This document shows positions 44,574 to 52,157 of a stretch of 64,000 nucleotides of DNA, piece by piece. The stretch spans positions 372,001-436,000 of the forward strand of contig NZ_MDER01000086.1 of NCBI RefSeq assembly GCF_001721045.1, written 5' to 3'. The notes under the pieces were generated by a model. The model was not told the DNA's origin and made no database searches. It saw only the letters and a list, made by a program, of their open reading frames with translations. This stretch comes from Paenibacillus nuruki. GTDB taxonomy: Bacteria; Bacillota; Bacilli; Paenibacillales; Paenibacillaceae. Made by a program: the position numbers and the translations under genes. Within the stretch, counting starts at the first letter, position 1; every line of letters starts with the position of its first letter.

Positions 44574-45413
44574 ATGTTGCTTAACCATTTACCGTATACG
44601 CATTACACTCATTCGGTATCTTACCCACCTATGGATTTGAACCTATTATTTTTTGGAACTGAACAATGTACGGCTAATCACGCATGGGGCCCCGGTGTTA
44701 GAGATTCGTATATTCTTCACTATATTCATCAAGGATCAGGTGTTCTACGAGTTCAAGAGCGAGAATATCATCTTACCGCAGGGCAAGGGTTTCTGATTTT
44801 TCCAGATGTGATTATGAATTATGAAGCAGATGCAGATGATCCGTGGGTCTATACGTGGATTGGATTTAAAGGGATCAACGCCAAATCATTAATGCAGCGG
44901 GCGCATCTGACACTCGATCATCCTGTGTATGATAGTCAGGGACGGTCATGGTTTGAGCATTTTTATGATCAATTGTTAGCCGCTTATAATGAACCGGGCG
45001 AAGATGTCTATGCGCAAGGTATGTTGTATCAGTTAATCTATGAATTAATAGCTTGTGCTCCTGCATCAACTACTCCATTACGGGTAGCTCCTTCAAGAGA
45101 ACGTTATTTGCAACAAGCGATTGAATATATTGAAAATAGCTACAGCCAGAAGATTAGTGTACTGGATATCGCTGCTTCTGTCGGTCTGGATCGCACCTAT
45201 TTATCCGGTCTGTTCAAAGCGGAACTTGGTGTATCGCTTCAGCAATTTATGATCGAATACCGAATGAAACGAGCGTTAGAGTTACTTCATCATAGTCAAT
45301 TATCAATCAGCGATATTTCACGTTCAGTCGGGTACACAGATCCCTTTTTATTTTCTAAAATGTTCAAAAAAGTAATCGGTCATTCGCCAAAGCAGACTCG
45401 TGAGCGATTGTAG
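44574..45413 (+). CDS. AraC-family regulator, probably of melA
   Basis: About 279 residues from ATG 44574 (AAAGGA 8 bases upstream). The N-terminal cupin-like sugar-binding domain contains RDSYILHYIHQGSGVLRVQEREYHLTAG and FLIFPDVIMNYEADADDPW, as in MsmR/RafR-type activators of alpha-galactoside genes. The C-terminal double helix-turn-helix is complete (ISVLDIAASVGLDRTYLSGLFKAELG and ISDISRSVGYTDPFLFSKMFKK). Divergence from melA and the family point to activation of melA in response to melibiose or raffinose. It ends 14 bases from a convergent second AraC gene, with no terminator between. Confidence 0.85.
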   Translation: MLLNHLPYTHYTHSVSYPPMDLNLLFFGTEQCTANHAWGPGVRDSYILHYIHQGSGVLRVQEREYHLTAGQGFLIFPDVIMNYEADADDPWVYTWIGFKGINAKSLMQRAHLTLDHPVYDSQGRSWFEHFYDQLLAAYNEPGEDVYAQGMLYQLIYELIACAPASTTPLRVAPSRERYLQQAIEYIENSYSQKISVLDIAASVGLDRTYLSGLFKAELGVSLQQFMIEYRMKRALELLHHSQLSISDISRSVGYTDPFLFSKMFKKVIGHSPKQTRERL

Positions 45414-45427
45414 TGCGTATATTTTAG

Positions 45428-46216
45428 TTATAAAATCGGTGGACGATCTTGCATCAACTCAGAAGGAACAGTCCCCATCATGCGCTTGAATACACGATAA
45501 AAGTATGACAAATCACGATAGCCCAAAAATTCAGAAATCTCTGCAATTGTTAATTGAGATTCTGTCAACATATACACCGCACGCTTCATCCGCTGATGAT
45601 GGACATAGTCACTGATCGTCTGATTGGTAACACTTTTGAACAGATTAGCGGCATAATTCGGTGTTCGCTCAATCACTTCACCTAATTGTTCTTTGGTGAT
45701 ACGATGGTTGTAATTACGCTGAATATAGTGCTTCATCATATCGACTAATTGATGTTTGTCTGCACTGATTAACTTCTGATCGTATTCACGACTGACTTCA
45801 ATTAATAACTGCATTAACAACGTCTGTGTCATCAATTCGTAATACGGTGTATGCTCTGTCCATTGCAAAATAATCACTTTTAGCTTTTCATGAATAAGAT
45901 CATAACAGCCTAGTTTGAGTCTTAACGGCTCGGCTTGATGCAAAATCGATAATTCCAAATCTGCTTGTTGCACACGGAAATAAATGACTAATTTAGTGTG
46001 CATCATAGTAGGAATACTTTTGCCATAGTATGCAAGATGAGCAGGAATAAGTAGCATTTCTCCTTTTTCAATAATCTGCTTTTGCTCATTCACCCAATAT
46101 ACACATTTTCCATAAGTCACTAGACTAAGGCAATAGATCTGTCCTCTACATGGCTCTTTCTCATACCAATCTACCTTGTCATGCTCCTGTATATCAACAA
46201 TCTCCAACATGTGCAT
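45428..46216 (-). CDS. AraC-family regulator of unknown target
   Basis: A 262-residue regulator with an N-terminal AraC-type cupin-like domain (IYCLSLVTYGKCVYWVNEQKQIIEKGEMLLIPAHLAYYGKS) and a full C-terminal AraC HTH pair (ITKEQLGEVIERTPNYAANLFKSVTN and IAEISEFLGYRDLSYFYRVFKRMMG). The ligand is unknown. AAAGGAG lies five bases before ATG 46216. A direct repeat of GTACTATAGT about 70 bases upstream is a candidate self-operator. It does not look paired with an enzyme gene except pyk, which starts divergently 286 bases away. Confidence 0.82.
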   Translation of the reverse strand: MHMLEIVDIQEHDKVDWYEKEPCRGQIYCLSLVTYGKCVYWVNEQKQIIEKGEMLLIPAHLAYYGKSIPTMMHTKLVIYFRVQQADLELSILHQAEPLRLKLGCYDLIHEKLKVIILQWTEHTPYYELMTQTLLMQLLIEVSREYDQKLISADKHQLVDMMKHYIQRNYNHRITKEQLGEVIERTPNYAANLFKSVTNQTISDYVHHQRMKRAVYMLTESQLTIAEISEFLGYRDLSYFYRVFKRMMGTVPSELMQDRPPIL

Positions 46217-46285
46217 CTTTTCTCCTTTATCGCAAGTTCAATCCTATAATATGAGCATTTCCGACATCACTTTTTGTATTTAAGC

Positions 46286-46314
46286 GTACTATAGTCTACT
46301 AATTGTACTATAGT
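46286..46314. promoter_or_regulatory. Direct repeat of GTACTATAGT (candidate AraC operator)
   Basis: Exact 10-bp copies at 46286-46295 and 46305-46314, 19 bases apart start to start, about two helical turns; each contains the palindrome ACTATAGT. AraC-type proteins bind such direct half-sites. Confidence 0.5.
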
Positions 46315-46395
46315 TCATAGCATACTGTGTTTATTACAGGTACAATAATTTATGAAAAGTGTTTTATCATATATAGAATAATCACGAAATTGATT

Positions 46396-46472
46396 ATGAT
46401 TTTCGTACAATCAAGTTTATTGAAAGAAATATGAATCGATTTGATTGTGCGAAAATCATTCAAGTGTATACT
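46396..46472 (+). promoter_or_regulatory. Long inverted repeat and promoter upstream of pyk
   Basis: Arms of 19 bases (46396-46414 and 46441-46459, beginning ATGATTTTCG and ending CGAAAATCAT) are complementary but for one T-G pair, around a 26-base loop. The right arm overlaps a TTGTGC-N16-TATACT promoter (-10 at 46467-46472), so the element is probably DNA-bound rather than transcribed from it. The pyk ribosome site AGGAGG follows. Confidence 0.6.
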
Positions 46473-46501
46473 AAATAAAATCGCTTCTAGGAGGATAACC
46501 A

Positions 46502-47917
46502 ATGCTTAGAACTAAAATTATCTGTACGATGGGACCTGCTTGTGATTCTGTAGAAATGTTAAAAGAAATGATTAAAGCGGGTATGACGGTAGCTCGTCTG
46601 AATATGGCTCATGGTGAATTAGAAGATCATGTGATGCGTATCCAGAATGTACGTCAAGCTGCTTCTGAACTGAATACATTTGTTCCAATTATGATGGATA
46701 TCAAAGGACCTGAAGTCCGTATCGGTAAATTAAGAGAAGCTTCCTGCGAATTACGTGCAGGCGGGCAATTGATTTTGACAACAGATGAAATTTTGGGCGA
46801 TGCTGAACGTATCGGTGTAAACTATTCTGAATTAAATGAAGTTGTTAAAGCAGGAGATCGCATTCTTATTGATGATGGTCTGGTGGATCTGAATGTACGT
46901 GAAATCAGAGGAAACGATATCTACTGCGATATTATTAGCGGTGGTACACTCAAACCTCGTAAAGGTGTAAACTTACCGGGTATTCACACGACTTTGCCAG
47001 GGGTAACAGAACGTGATGTTATGCATATTCACTTCGGATTAGAGCAAAACATCGAAATGATCGCTGCTTCTTTCGTTCGTAAAGGCGACGATATTCGCGA
47101 AATTCGTGGAATCTTAGCTGAAAACAATGCAGAACATGTTCAAATCTACTCTAAAATCGAAAACCAAGAAGGTATGACTAACCTGAACGATATTATCGTT
47201 GCTTCTGACGGTATTATGGTTGCTCGTGGTGATCTTGGGGTTGAAGTTCCGATTCAAGACGTACCCATGATGCAAAAAGAAATGATCGATAAATGTAACT
47301 TAGCAGGTAAACCTGTTATCGTTGCTACACATATGTTGGAATCTATGCAAGTGAACCCGCGTCCAACTCGCTCAGAAGTCAGTGACGTAGCGAATGCAGT
47401 ATTGCAAGGCGCAGACGTAGTCATGTTGTCTGGTGAATCCGCAGCAGGTAAGTATCCTGTACAATCGGTTCAAACGATGGCAGCTGTTGCACAACGTGCA
47501 GAGACGATGATCGACTACTACGAACAATTTTCTAAAAAAAGAGCAGCACACTCTACCAACATCACAGAAGTGATCAGCCAGAGTGCGGTAAGTGCTTCGC
47601 TTGAACTAGCGGCTAAAGCGATCATTATTTCAACAGAGAGTGGATTTACCGCTCGTATGATCTCCAAGTACCGTCCACAAGCACCTATCTTTGCAGTCAC
47701 TCAACATGATTCAGTGATGGCTAAAGTATGTCTATTGTCTGGTGTGATCCCGGTTAAAGGCGACGCTGTAAGCACTACTGATGAGATGTTCGAATCTGCT
47801 ACACGTAATGCCATCAACACAGGTTACATCAACAAAGGCGATGTTATCGTATTATCTGCTGGTGTGCCCATTGGACAATCTGGTAATACCAACTTGCTCA
47901 AAGTACAACAAGTATAA
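46502..47917 (+). CDS. pyk: Pyruvate kinase, short form
   Basis: A 471-residue pyruvate kinase converting phosphoenolpyruvate and ADP to pyruvate and ATP. The A/B domains show RTKIICTMGPACDS, RLNMAHG, MDIKGPEVRIG, IYSKIENQEGM (catalytic Lys), VARGDLGVEVP and the MLESM / PTRSEVSDVANAVLQGADVVMLSGESA signature; the C domain ends at LLKVQQV. It lacks the extra C-terminal PEP-utiliser-like domain found in the 585-residue Bacillus enzyme, so it may be a second isozyme. AGGAGG lies upstream of the ATG. It sits alone, not with phosphofructokinase, and has an unusual inverted repeat over its promoter. Confidence 0.93.
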   Translation: MLRTKIICTMGPACDSVEMLKEMIKAGMTVARLNMAHGELEDHVMRIQNVRQAASELNTFVPIMMDIKGPEVRIGKLREASCELRAGGQLILTTDEILGDAERIGVNYSELNEVVKAGDRILIDDGLVDLNVREIRGNDIYCDIISGGTLKPRKGVNLPGIHTTLPGVTERDVMHIHFGLEQNIEMIAASFVRKGDDIREIRGILAENNAEHVQIYSKIENQEGMTNLNDIIVASDGIMVARGDLGVEVPIQDVPMMQKEMIDKCNLAGKPVIVATHMLESMQVNPRPTRSEVSDVANAVLQGADVVMLSGESAAGKYPVQSVQTMAAVAQRAETMIDYYEQFSKKRAAHSTNITEVISQSAVSASLELAAKAIIISTESGFTARMISKYRPQAPIFAVTQHDSVMAKVCLLSGVIPVKGDAVSTTDEMFESATRNAINTGYINKGDVIVLSAGVPIGQSGNTNLLKVQQV

Positions 47918-47934
47918 TTTCATCCTTTAATATG

Positions 47935-48014
47935 ATTTGAATAAATATCAAAAAGACCTGTATCCGATACTTTGTGAAAAGTGGTCGTTGTACAGGTCTT
48001 TTTGTTTTGAGTAT
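47935..48014 (+). repeat. 80-bp direct repeat, copy 1, carrying the pyk terminator
   Basis: Holds the terminator AAAAAGACCTGTA ... TACAGGTCTTTTT (about 47950-48006). A second copy lies at 50069-50148 in the same orientation; 78 of 80 bases agree (C/T and T/G differences). The homology starts at ATTTGAATAAATAT and stops at TTTTGAGTAT. Confidence 0.92.
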
Positions 48015-48104
48015 AAATTACGATCTAATCTAACTCTGTATTCATGAAGACTTAGAAATTATTCAATATGTATATGTGTTTATACATTTACCATCATGAT
48101 TTGA

Positions 48105-48248
48105 GCTTTACGAATTGAATCTGACGATGAGAAAGTAGTTACACTCATATTTACTAATTTTCAAGCAATTATTATATCAGGCGATTCAACTAAGTTTTTA
48201 GATAATATAGCAGACTATAAATATTCAATCGAAAATATTAACAAATAG
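48105..48248 (+). pseudogene. Possible 3' remnant of a protein gene
   Basis: An open stretch of 48 codons without a start, ending at TAG 48248, reads ALRIESDDEKVVTLIFTN and then SGDSTKFLDNIADYKYSI. It has the look of a real alternating strand/helix protein end rather than random A/T-rich translation. It follows directly after the first 80-bp repeat, inside the island. No family is recognised and it could be chance; a small non-coding region is the alternative. Confidence 0.3.
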
Positions 48249-48277
48249 AATGAAAATACGTATGAAGTTACTCTCAA

Positions 48278-48303
48278 TAACCCCCTCTGTTGAGGGGGTT
48301 ATC
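48278..48303. terminator. GC-rich hairpin without T-run
   Basis: ATAACCCCCTC pairs with GAGGGGGTTAT over a TGTT loop. It lies 27 bases past the minus-strand lipoprotein stop and may end it, but no clear T-tract follows in either direction. Confidence 0.5.
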
Positions 48304-48329
48304 CTTAAATTAATAAACAGAAAGTTTAT

Positions 48330-48710
48330 TTAGCCTTCTATTGCTACTTGATATAAAATCAATTGGCCATCAATATCTGCAATTAAACGATCAAGTGATT
48401 TCTCATTTTTTAATTTGTAGATTTTCGTATTTATTGGGATATTTGTTGCAGATAAGTTTTCGAATGTTAAGTTTGGACTAAGATTACTTTCAATTTTCCC
48501 TGCTATTTCTCCGCGTCTAATATTTGAAGTATCTACATTATCTTTTTTCAAATAAATCCTTTCTTCAAAAACAAAGAAATCTGCATCTGGATTTTGACTA
48601 AGTATATGACTTGCTACACCCTCAACAGAACTTCTACTAATATGGGTTCCAGAATTTAAATCCTGGCATCCAACCATTAAAACTAAAAATACAAATAAAA
48701 GATATTTCAT
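48330..48710 (-). CDS. Small lipoprotein of the matrixin island
   Basis: A 126-residue lipoprotein: signal MKYLLFVFLVLMVGC (Cys15), then VEGVASHILSQNPDADFFVF and EERIYLKKDNVDTSNIRRGE. No family was recognised with certainty. The stretch ADFFVFEERIY ... VD ... GxIxGxI has the same spacing as VDQFVYEDKTY ... VD ... GxxIGTI in the lantibiotic immunity lipoprotein at 10025-10510, suggesting the same small extracytoplasmic fold. GAGGTG lies before the ATG. It is divergent from a secreted protease gene, with 94 bases between, so a protective or inhibitory role towards the protease is possible but unproven. Confidence 0.68.
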   Translation of the reverse strand: MKYLLFVFLVLMVGCQDLNSGTHISRSSVEGVASHILSQNPDADFFVFEERIYLKKDNVDTSNIRRGEIAGKIESNLSPNLTFENLSATNIPINTKIYKLKNEKSLDRLIADIDGQLILYQVAIEG

Positions 48711-48760
48711 TTAATCACCTCTTTTTTCAACTTATACAAATAAATGTTATTATATAAAAG

Positions 48761-48779
48761 ATTGGATTTTAAATCCAAT
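48761..48779. promoter_or_regulatory. Palindrome in the divergent lipoprotein/protease region
   Basis: ATTGGATTT-T-AAATCCAAT is a perfect 9-bp palindrome between the two divergent genes. It may be an operator acting on both, or form a stem in the protease leader. The nearby TATAAT (48782-48787) is too close to the ribosome site to be the -10. Confidence 0.45.
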
Positions 48780-48804
48780 TATATAATATTAAGGAGTGAT
48801 CTTT

Positions 48805-49986
48805 TTGGGAAAAGGAAAAGTATTTTTGGTCTCTTTACTAAGTTTAGCATTAGTTTCCACAGCTTCTATGACAGCAGTTCGAACAGCTTCAGCAAATGAA
48901 ACTGAAAAATGGCGTTATTTTGCAAAAGATATGACTTACAAATGGGCACCAAATTTCAACAATACCACTTTTAAAAATGCTTGGACTGGTGCAGTCAACT
49001 CATGGAATGGTAAAGGTATGAACATTTACCAACATTCTAATTCCGCAAATACACTTGGAGAATTTTATGAGTCATCAGACTTATATGGACGTATGACCAC
49101 AAGATATTCTTCCTCCAATATAGTAACTAGTTTTACGGGAGAGATTAATTCTGGGAATTCAAATAATGTAAATACCAATGTTCCTTTAAGTGTGGCTGTG
49201 CATGAAATTGGTCATTCGATGGGTTTAGCGCACAACACACAAAATTCTATAATGAGTAATGAAAGAAACAGAAATAACTTATACTATCCAACTTCATATG
49301 ATGTTCAAACTATGAAACAACTGTATGTTGGAACAATTGGGTGGAATTCACTAACTGCTACTACCGAAAAAGCACCTCAGGAAGAAACTTCACAAATAAA
49401 TTTAAGTTATGATTTTCCCACTGCGAGTACAATTCAAGAAATGACTAGTGAAGCTGATGTAGTTATAAGTGGTGAATATACTTCAAATGAGTATGAAAAA
49501 TGGAATATGTCACGTAATCCTGAGAACCCTTTAAAAGAAAGTTCTGAAAAATATGCTGAAGGAAGACTTTATAAATTTAAAATAGAAAACGTATTAAAAG
49601 GGAACCTTTCAGAAAAAGAGATTAAAGTTAATCATCGAGCTTCTGACATGATTAAAGTCGAATTAGAAGAAGGAATGACGCAAGAAGTAAAGGTAGATGA
49701 TCCACGTTTTATTGAACCTACTGCCGGTCAAAAATATCTACTCTTCTTGAAAAAAGACGATAAGCTTAATAATTATTATGGAGCAATTGAACCATTTTCT
49801 TTAATTATTACTAATCAGGATAATGTTCAGGTTGAAAGCAATTTAGTTGGAAAGCAAGACTACACCCATAAGTTTCACGTAAGCAACGGCTTGTACTTAG
49901 AAACTGAAGAAGAAGGAACCGTTGATACCATTTCTGGATCAAGTCTTTCTGAACTTATAGAAAAGATCGACTTACCGATTCAATAA
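48805..49986 (+). CDS. Secreted matrixin-type zinc metalloprotease
   Basis: TTG 48805 is the start, since AAGGAG ends eight bases upstream (an in-frame GTG lies inside the ribosome site). The 393-residue protein has a signal peptide with cleavage after TASA30. The catalytic domain (about 31-165) has AVHEIGHSMGLAH (H133, E134, H137, H143) and the Met-turn M150 in NSIMS, the metzincin pattern. The domain is short, as in bacterial matrixins. A C-terminal part of about 200 residues (EMTSEADVVISGEYTSNEYE ... GQKYLLFLKKDDKLNNYYG) looks like a separate beta domain found in other secreted Bacillus proteins. Codon use is A/T-rich compared with pyk next door. Together with the 80-bp flanking repeats this suggests acquisition. 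Confidence 0.83.
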   Translation: MGKGKVFLVSLLSLALVSTASMTAVRTASANETEKWRYFAKDMTYKWAPNFNNTTFKNAWTGAVNSWNGKGMNIYQHSNSANTLGEFYESSDLYGRMTTRYSSSNIVTSFTGEINSGNSNNVNTNVPLSVAVHEIGHSMGLAHNTQNSIMSNERNRNNLYYPTSYDVQTMKQLYVGTIGWNSLTATTEKAPQEETSQINLSYDFPTASTIQEMTSEADVVISGEYTSNEYEKWNMSRNPENPLKESSEKYAEGRLYKFKIENVLKGNLSEKEIKVNHRASDMIKVELEEGMTQEVKVDDPRFIEPTAGQKYLLFLKKDDKLNNYYGAIEPFSLIITNQDNVQVESNLVGKQDYTHKFHVSNGLYLETEEEGTVDTISGSSLSELIEKIDLPIQ

Positions 49987-50068
49987 ATCAAGTTTATTTT
50001 AGGGCTTATGCTAGTAACCTTAACCCAGTAAAAAACGCCGACTAATGATCACTATGCGCCCCTGTCTA

Positions 50069-50148
50069 ATTTGAATAAATATTAAAAAGACCTGTATCCG
50101 ATACTTTGTGAAAAGTGGTCGGTGTACAGGTCTTTTTGTTTTGAGTAT
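50069..50148 (+). repeat. 80-bp direct repeat, copy 2
   Basis: Second copy of the pyk terminator region (see 47935-48014). It lies 83 bases after the protease stop and could end that transcript too. Sequences immediately outside the 80 bp are unrelated between the copies. Confidence 0.92.
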
Positions 50149-50218
50149 CTAGCATAGTGCTTAAGCATATATCATTCATTACCTTTAAAAGGTTTATCAA
50201 AGGTATCACACGATAATC

Positions 50219-50725
50219 CTAAGAATCATTACATGTTGCTATTGAAATAATATCCTTTCCTGCTTGAACAGATCCAACTGTCCATTCTGTAGTGTACGGT
50301 ACTTCATTAGCATTGGAGAAAACAACCGGAGTAATTACCGGATATCCTGCTTCTTTAATAAAATCAATATCAAATTCAATCAATAATTGACCGGCTTTTA
50401 CCTCTTGTCCTGTTTCGACATGAGCCGTAAATCCTTGACCTTTCAATGACACGGTATCCATACCAATATGCAACAAAAGTTGAATTCCAGATGAGTGCTC
50501 GATAATCACAGCGTGCTTAGTTTTGAATACATGAGCTAATAGTCCATCAAATGTAGCCACCAACCGACCTTCTTGAGGTACAATTGCAATACCTGGTCCC
50601 ATATATCCTGCTGCAAAAGCTTCATCCGGAGCTTCTTTTAAGGGTACAGCCTGACCAGTGAGCGGTGATGCAATCTGTATCTTTTTATTTTCAGTTGATG
50701 ATTTTCTTTTCCACTTTTCAAACAT
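50219..50725 (-). CDS. PTS EIIA component, glucose type
   Basis: A 168-residue soluble EIIA of the glucose/GlcNAc superfamily. The phosphorylated histidine is H86 in LLLHIGMDTVSLKG and the assisting histidine H71 in TKHAVII, 15 residues apart as in EIIA-Glc. It accepts phosphate from HPr and passes it to the EIIB domain encoded divergently at 53077-54675, which lacks an EIIA of its own. GGGAGAGG precedes the ATG. It ends the minus-strand unit deoR - M24-like - EIIA, 21 bases after the M24-like gene. Confidence 0.92.
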   Translation of the reverse strand: MFEKWKRKSSTENKKIQIASPLTGQAVPLKEAPDEAFAAGYMGPGIAIVPQEGRLVATFDGLLAHVFKTKHAVIIEHSSGIQLLLHIGMDTVSLKGQGFTAHVETGQEVKAGQLLIEFDIDFIKEAGYPVITPVVFSNANEVPYTTEWTVGSVQAGKDIISIATCNDS

Positions 50726-50746
50726 ATGAATCCTCTCCCAAAAAAC

Positions 50747-52141
50747 TTATTTATTTACTTTGAATGCTTGCGATTTAGCCAAATAAAAAGGACGTAAATA
50801 GGCAACTGTATTTGAGAGGGGTAGAATCTCTTTTCCAACTTTAATATGGAGTTGATTCTCAAGGTAGTCTCTTCTGGTTGTGATTCGTTCCCATAACTCA
50901 GGATAGTCATGTCTGATTATAGCTTGTAAAGTCTCATCTGCGATAGCTACACACTCTTCTGCACTCACACCTGTATAGCCGGGTACCGATGGAATGATAT
51001 CAATTTGAAAAATCATACCACTTTTGATTTCTTCTGTGGAACCGTTGTAAATAGGCGATGACATCCACTCTTCATCTGATACTAAATGACCTGGATTAAG
51101 GTGCCAGTGATATTCACTTTTTGGGAATACCTCTTCGATCACTTCGTAAAGTTCTCCTCCGTGCATTCCAACACGAATTGTTTCTAACCATTTGACTACA
51201 GCAGTGTAATACGGCTTAGCTATACGAGCGATATAGTCTTGCTGAGAAGCAGGGAGCTGATCCTCGCTCTCAATCACAAATCCTGTACGACTCGACAAAC
51301 CGCCCTTAAAACCTGTCGTGATCGACATGGGATCACCTAGTTCAATCTGCTTATGAGTTGGATAAAAGTTAGCTTTTTCAAAGCGAGTACCTGTTGCCGC
51401 AATAGTAACCACCGAATGATACTGACCTTCTGCTGTTAATTTGCTTCCGACTTCGGACTCTGTAACTCCTATATCAATTGCATTCATTGCCGACAAAATG
51501 CAAGAAGAAGCTAAATTGGAACCATATTCGTAATGTGCAATTTCATTTGCATTATTGATAGTACGAACACCATTGTCTCCTCCAATAAAAAGATGAGTAG
51601 CATTCAATAGTTCAGCATCTACTTTGATTACATTTTTTATAGCCTCAACAATAAAGTAAGGCAAATCAAAATAAGTAGAAGATTCACTATTCCGCGTAGT
51701 AAACATCTTCCATCCAACTACACCAATCTTATTATGGTGATGTAATCCTATTTCTCGAAAAATGTCTTCTAGCAAAACTTCATTATCCATAGGTTGGTTA
51801 GGCAATGAAAATATAGGGTTGTGCTTGAGAGTTACCTGCACACGTGAATGATTAGCCATTTTCAAATTCTCATTCCCTAATACCACTGTACAGTGCCCTG
51901 TATTTTCAATGATAAGTAACCCCTCTTCAAATCGAGGAAGAAAGCCCGTCAAATATTCAAAATTACTCCCATGTTCTTTATCCGCATAAATGATTAACGT
52001 ATCGTATCCGTCCGCTTTCATCGCTTGCAACACTTTGCTTTTACGCTCATCCATAGTTGTATCGGTTAACATCGTCGGTGCAATATTTTCGAATAGTTTA
52101 GGCATATCCACTGTATCTAGGATGATTTCATGTTTAGACAT
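50747..52141 (-). CDS. M24 (prolidase/creatinase)-like protein with degenerate metal site
   Basis: A 464-residue protein of the pita-bread fold. An N-terminal creatinase-like domain (YDTLIIYADKEHGSNFEYLT) is followed by the C-terminal M24 domain. In the metal-ligand positions of M24 peptidases the two Asp (usual LIDxG and SDITR) appear as SITTG and SSRTG; the His in LNPGH and the last Glu in SAEECV are present, and the Glu before it is Asp in FQIDIIP. It probably does not bind two metals as usual, so peptidase activity is doubtful; a sugar or amino-acid hydrolase role like creatinase (metal-free) is possible. GGAG lies upstream. It is in one unit with a DeoR regulator and PTS EIIA. Confidence 0.75.
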   Translation of the reverse strand: MSKHEIILDTVDMPKLFENIAPTMLTDTTMDERKSKVLQAMKADGYDTLIIYADKEHGSNFEYLTGFLPRFEEGLLIIENTGHCTVVLGNENLKMANHSRVQVTLKHNPIFSLPNQPMDNEVLLEDIFREIGLHHHNKIGVVGWKMFTTRNSESSTYFDLPYFIVEAIKNVIKVDAELLNATHLFIGGDNGVRTINNANEIAHYEYGSNLASSCILSAMNAIDIGVTESEVGSKLTAEGQYHSVVTIAATGTRFEKANFYPTHKQIELGDPMSITTGFKGGLSSRTGFVIESEDQLPASQQDYIARIAKPYYTAVVKWLETIRVGMHGGELYEVIEEVFPKSEYHWHLNPGHLVSDEEWMSSPIYNGSTEEIKSGMIFQIDIIPSVPGYTGVSAEECVAIADETLQAIIRHDYPELWERITTRRDYLENQLHIKVGKEILPLSNTVAYLRPFYLAKSQAFKVNK

Positions 52142-52157
52142 TCATTTTCCGCTCCTC

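Noticed and set aside
48805-49986. The island metalloprotease as the missing lantibiotic leader protease
   Set aside because: LanP enzymes are subtilases; this is a zinc matrixin 32 kb away with no SpaR-type box upstream.
47935-50148. CRISPR or insertion sequence
   Set aside because: Only two repeat copies 2.1 kb apart, no spacers, no terminal inverted repeats and no transposase.
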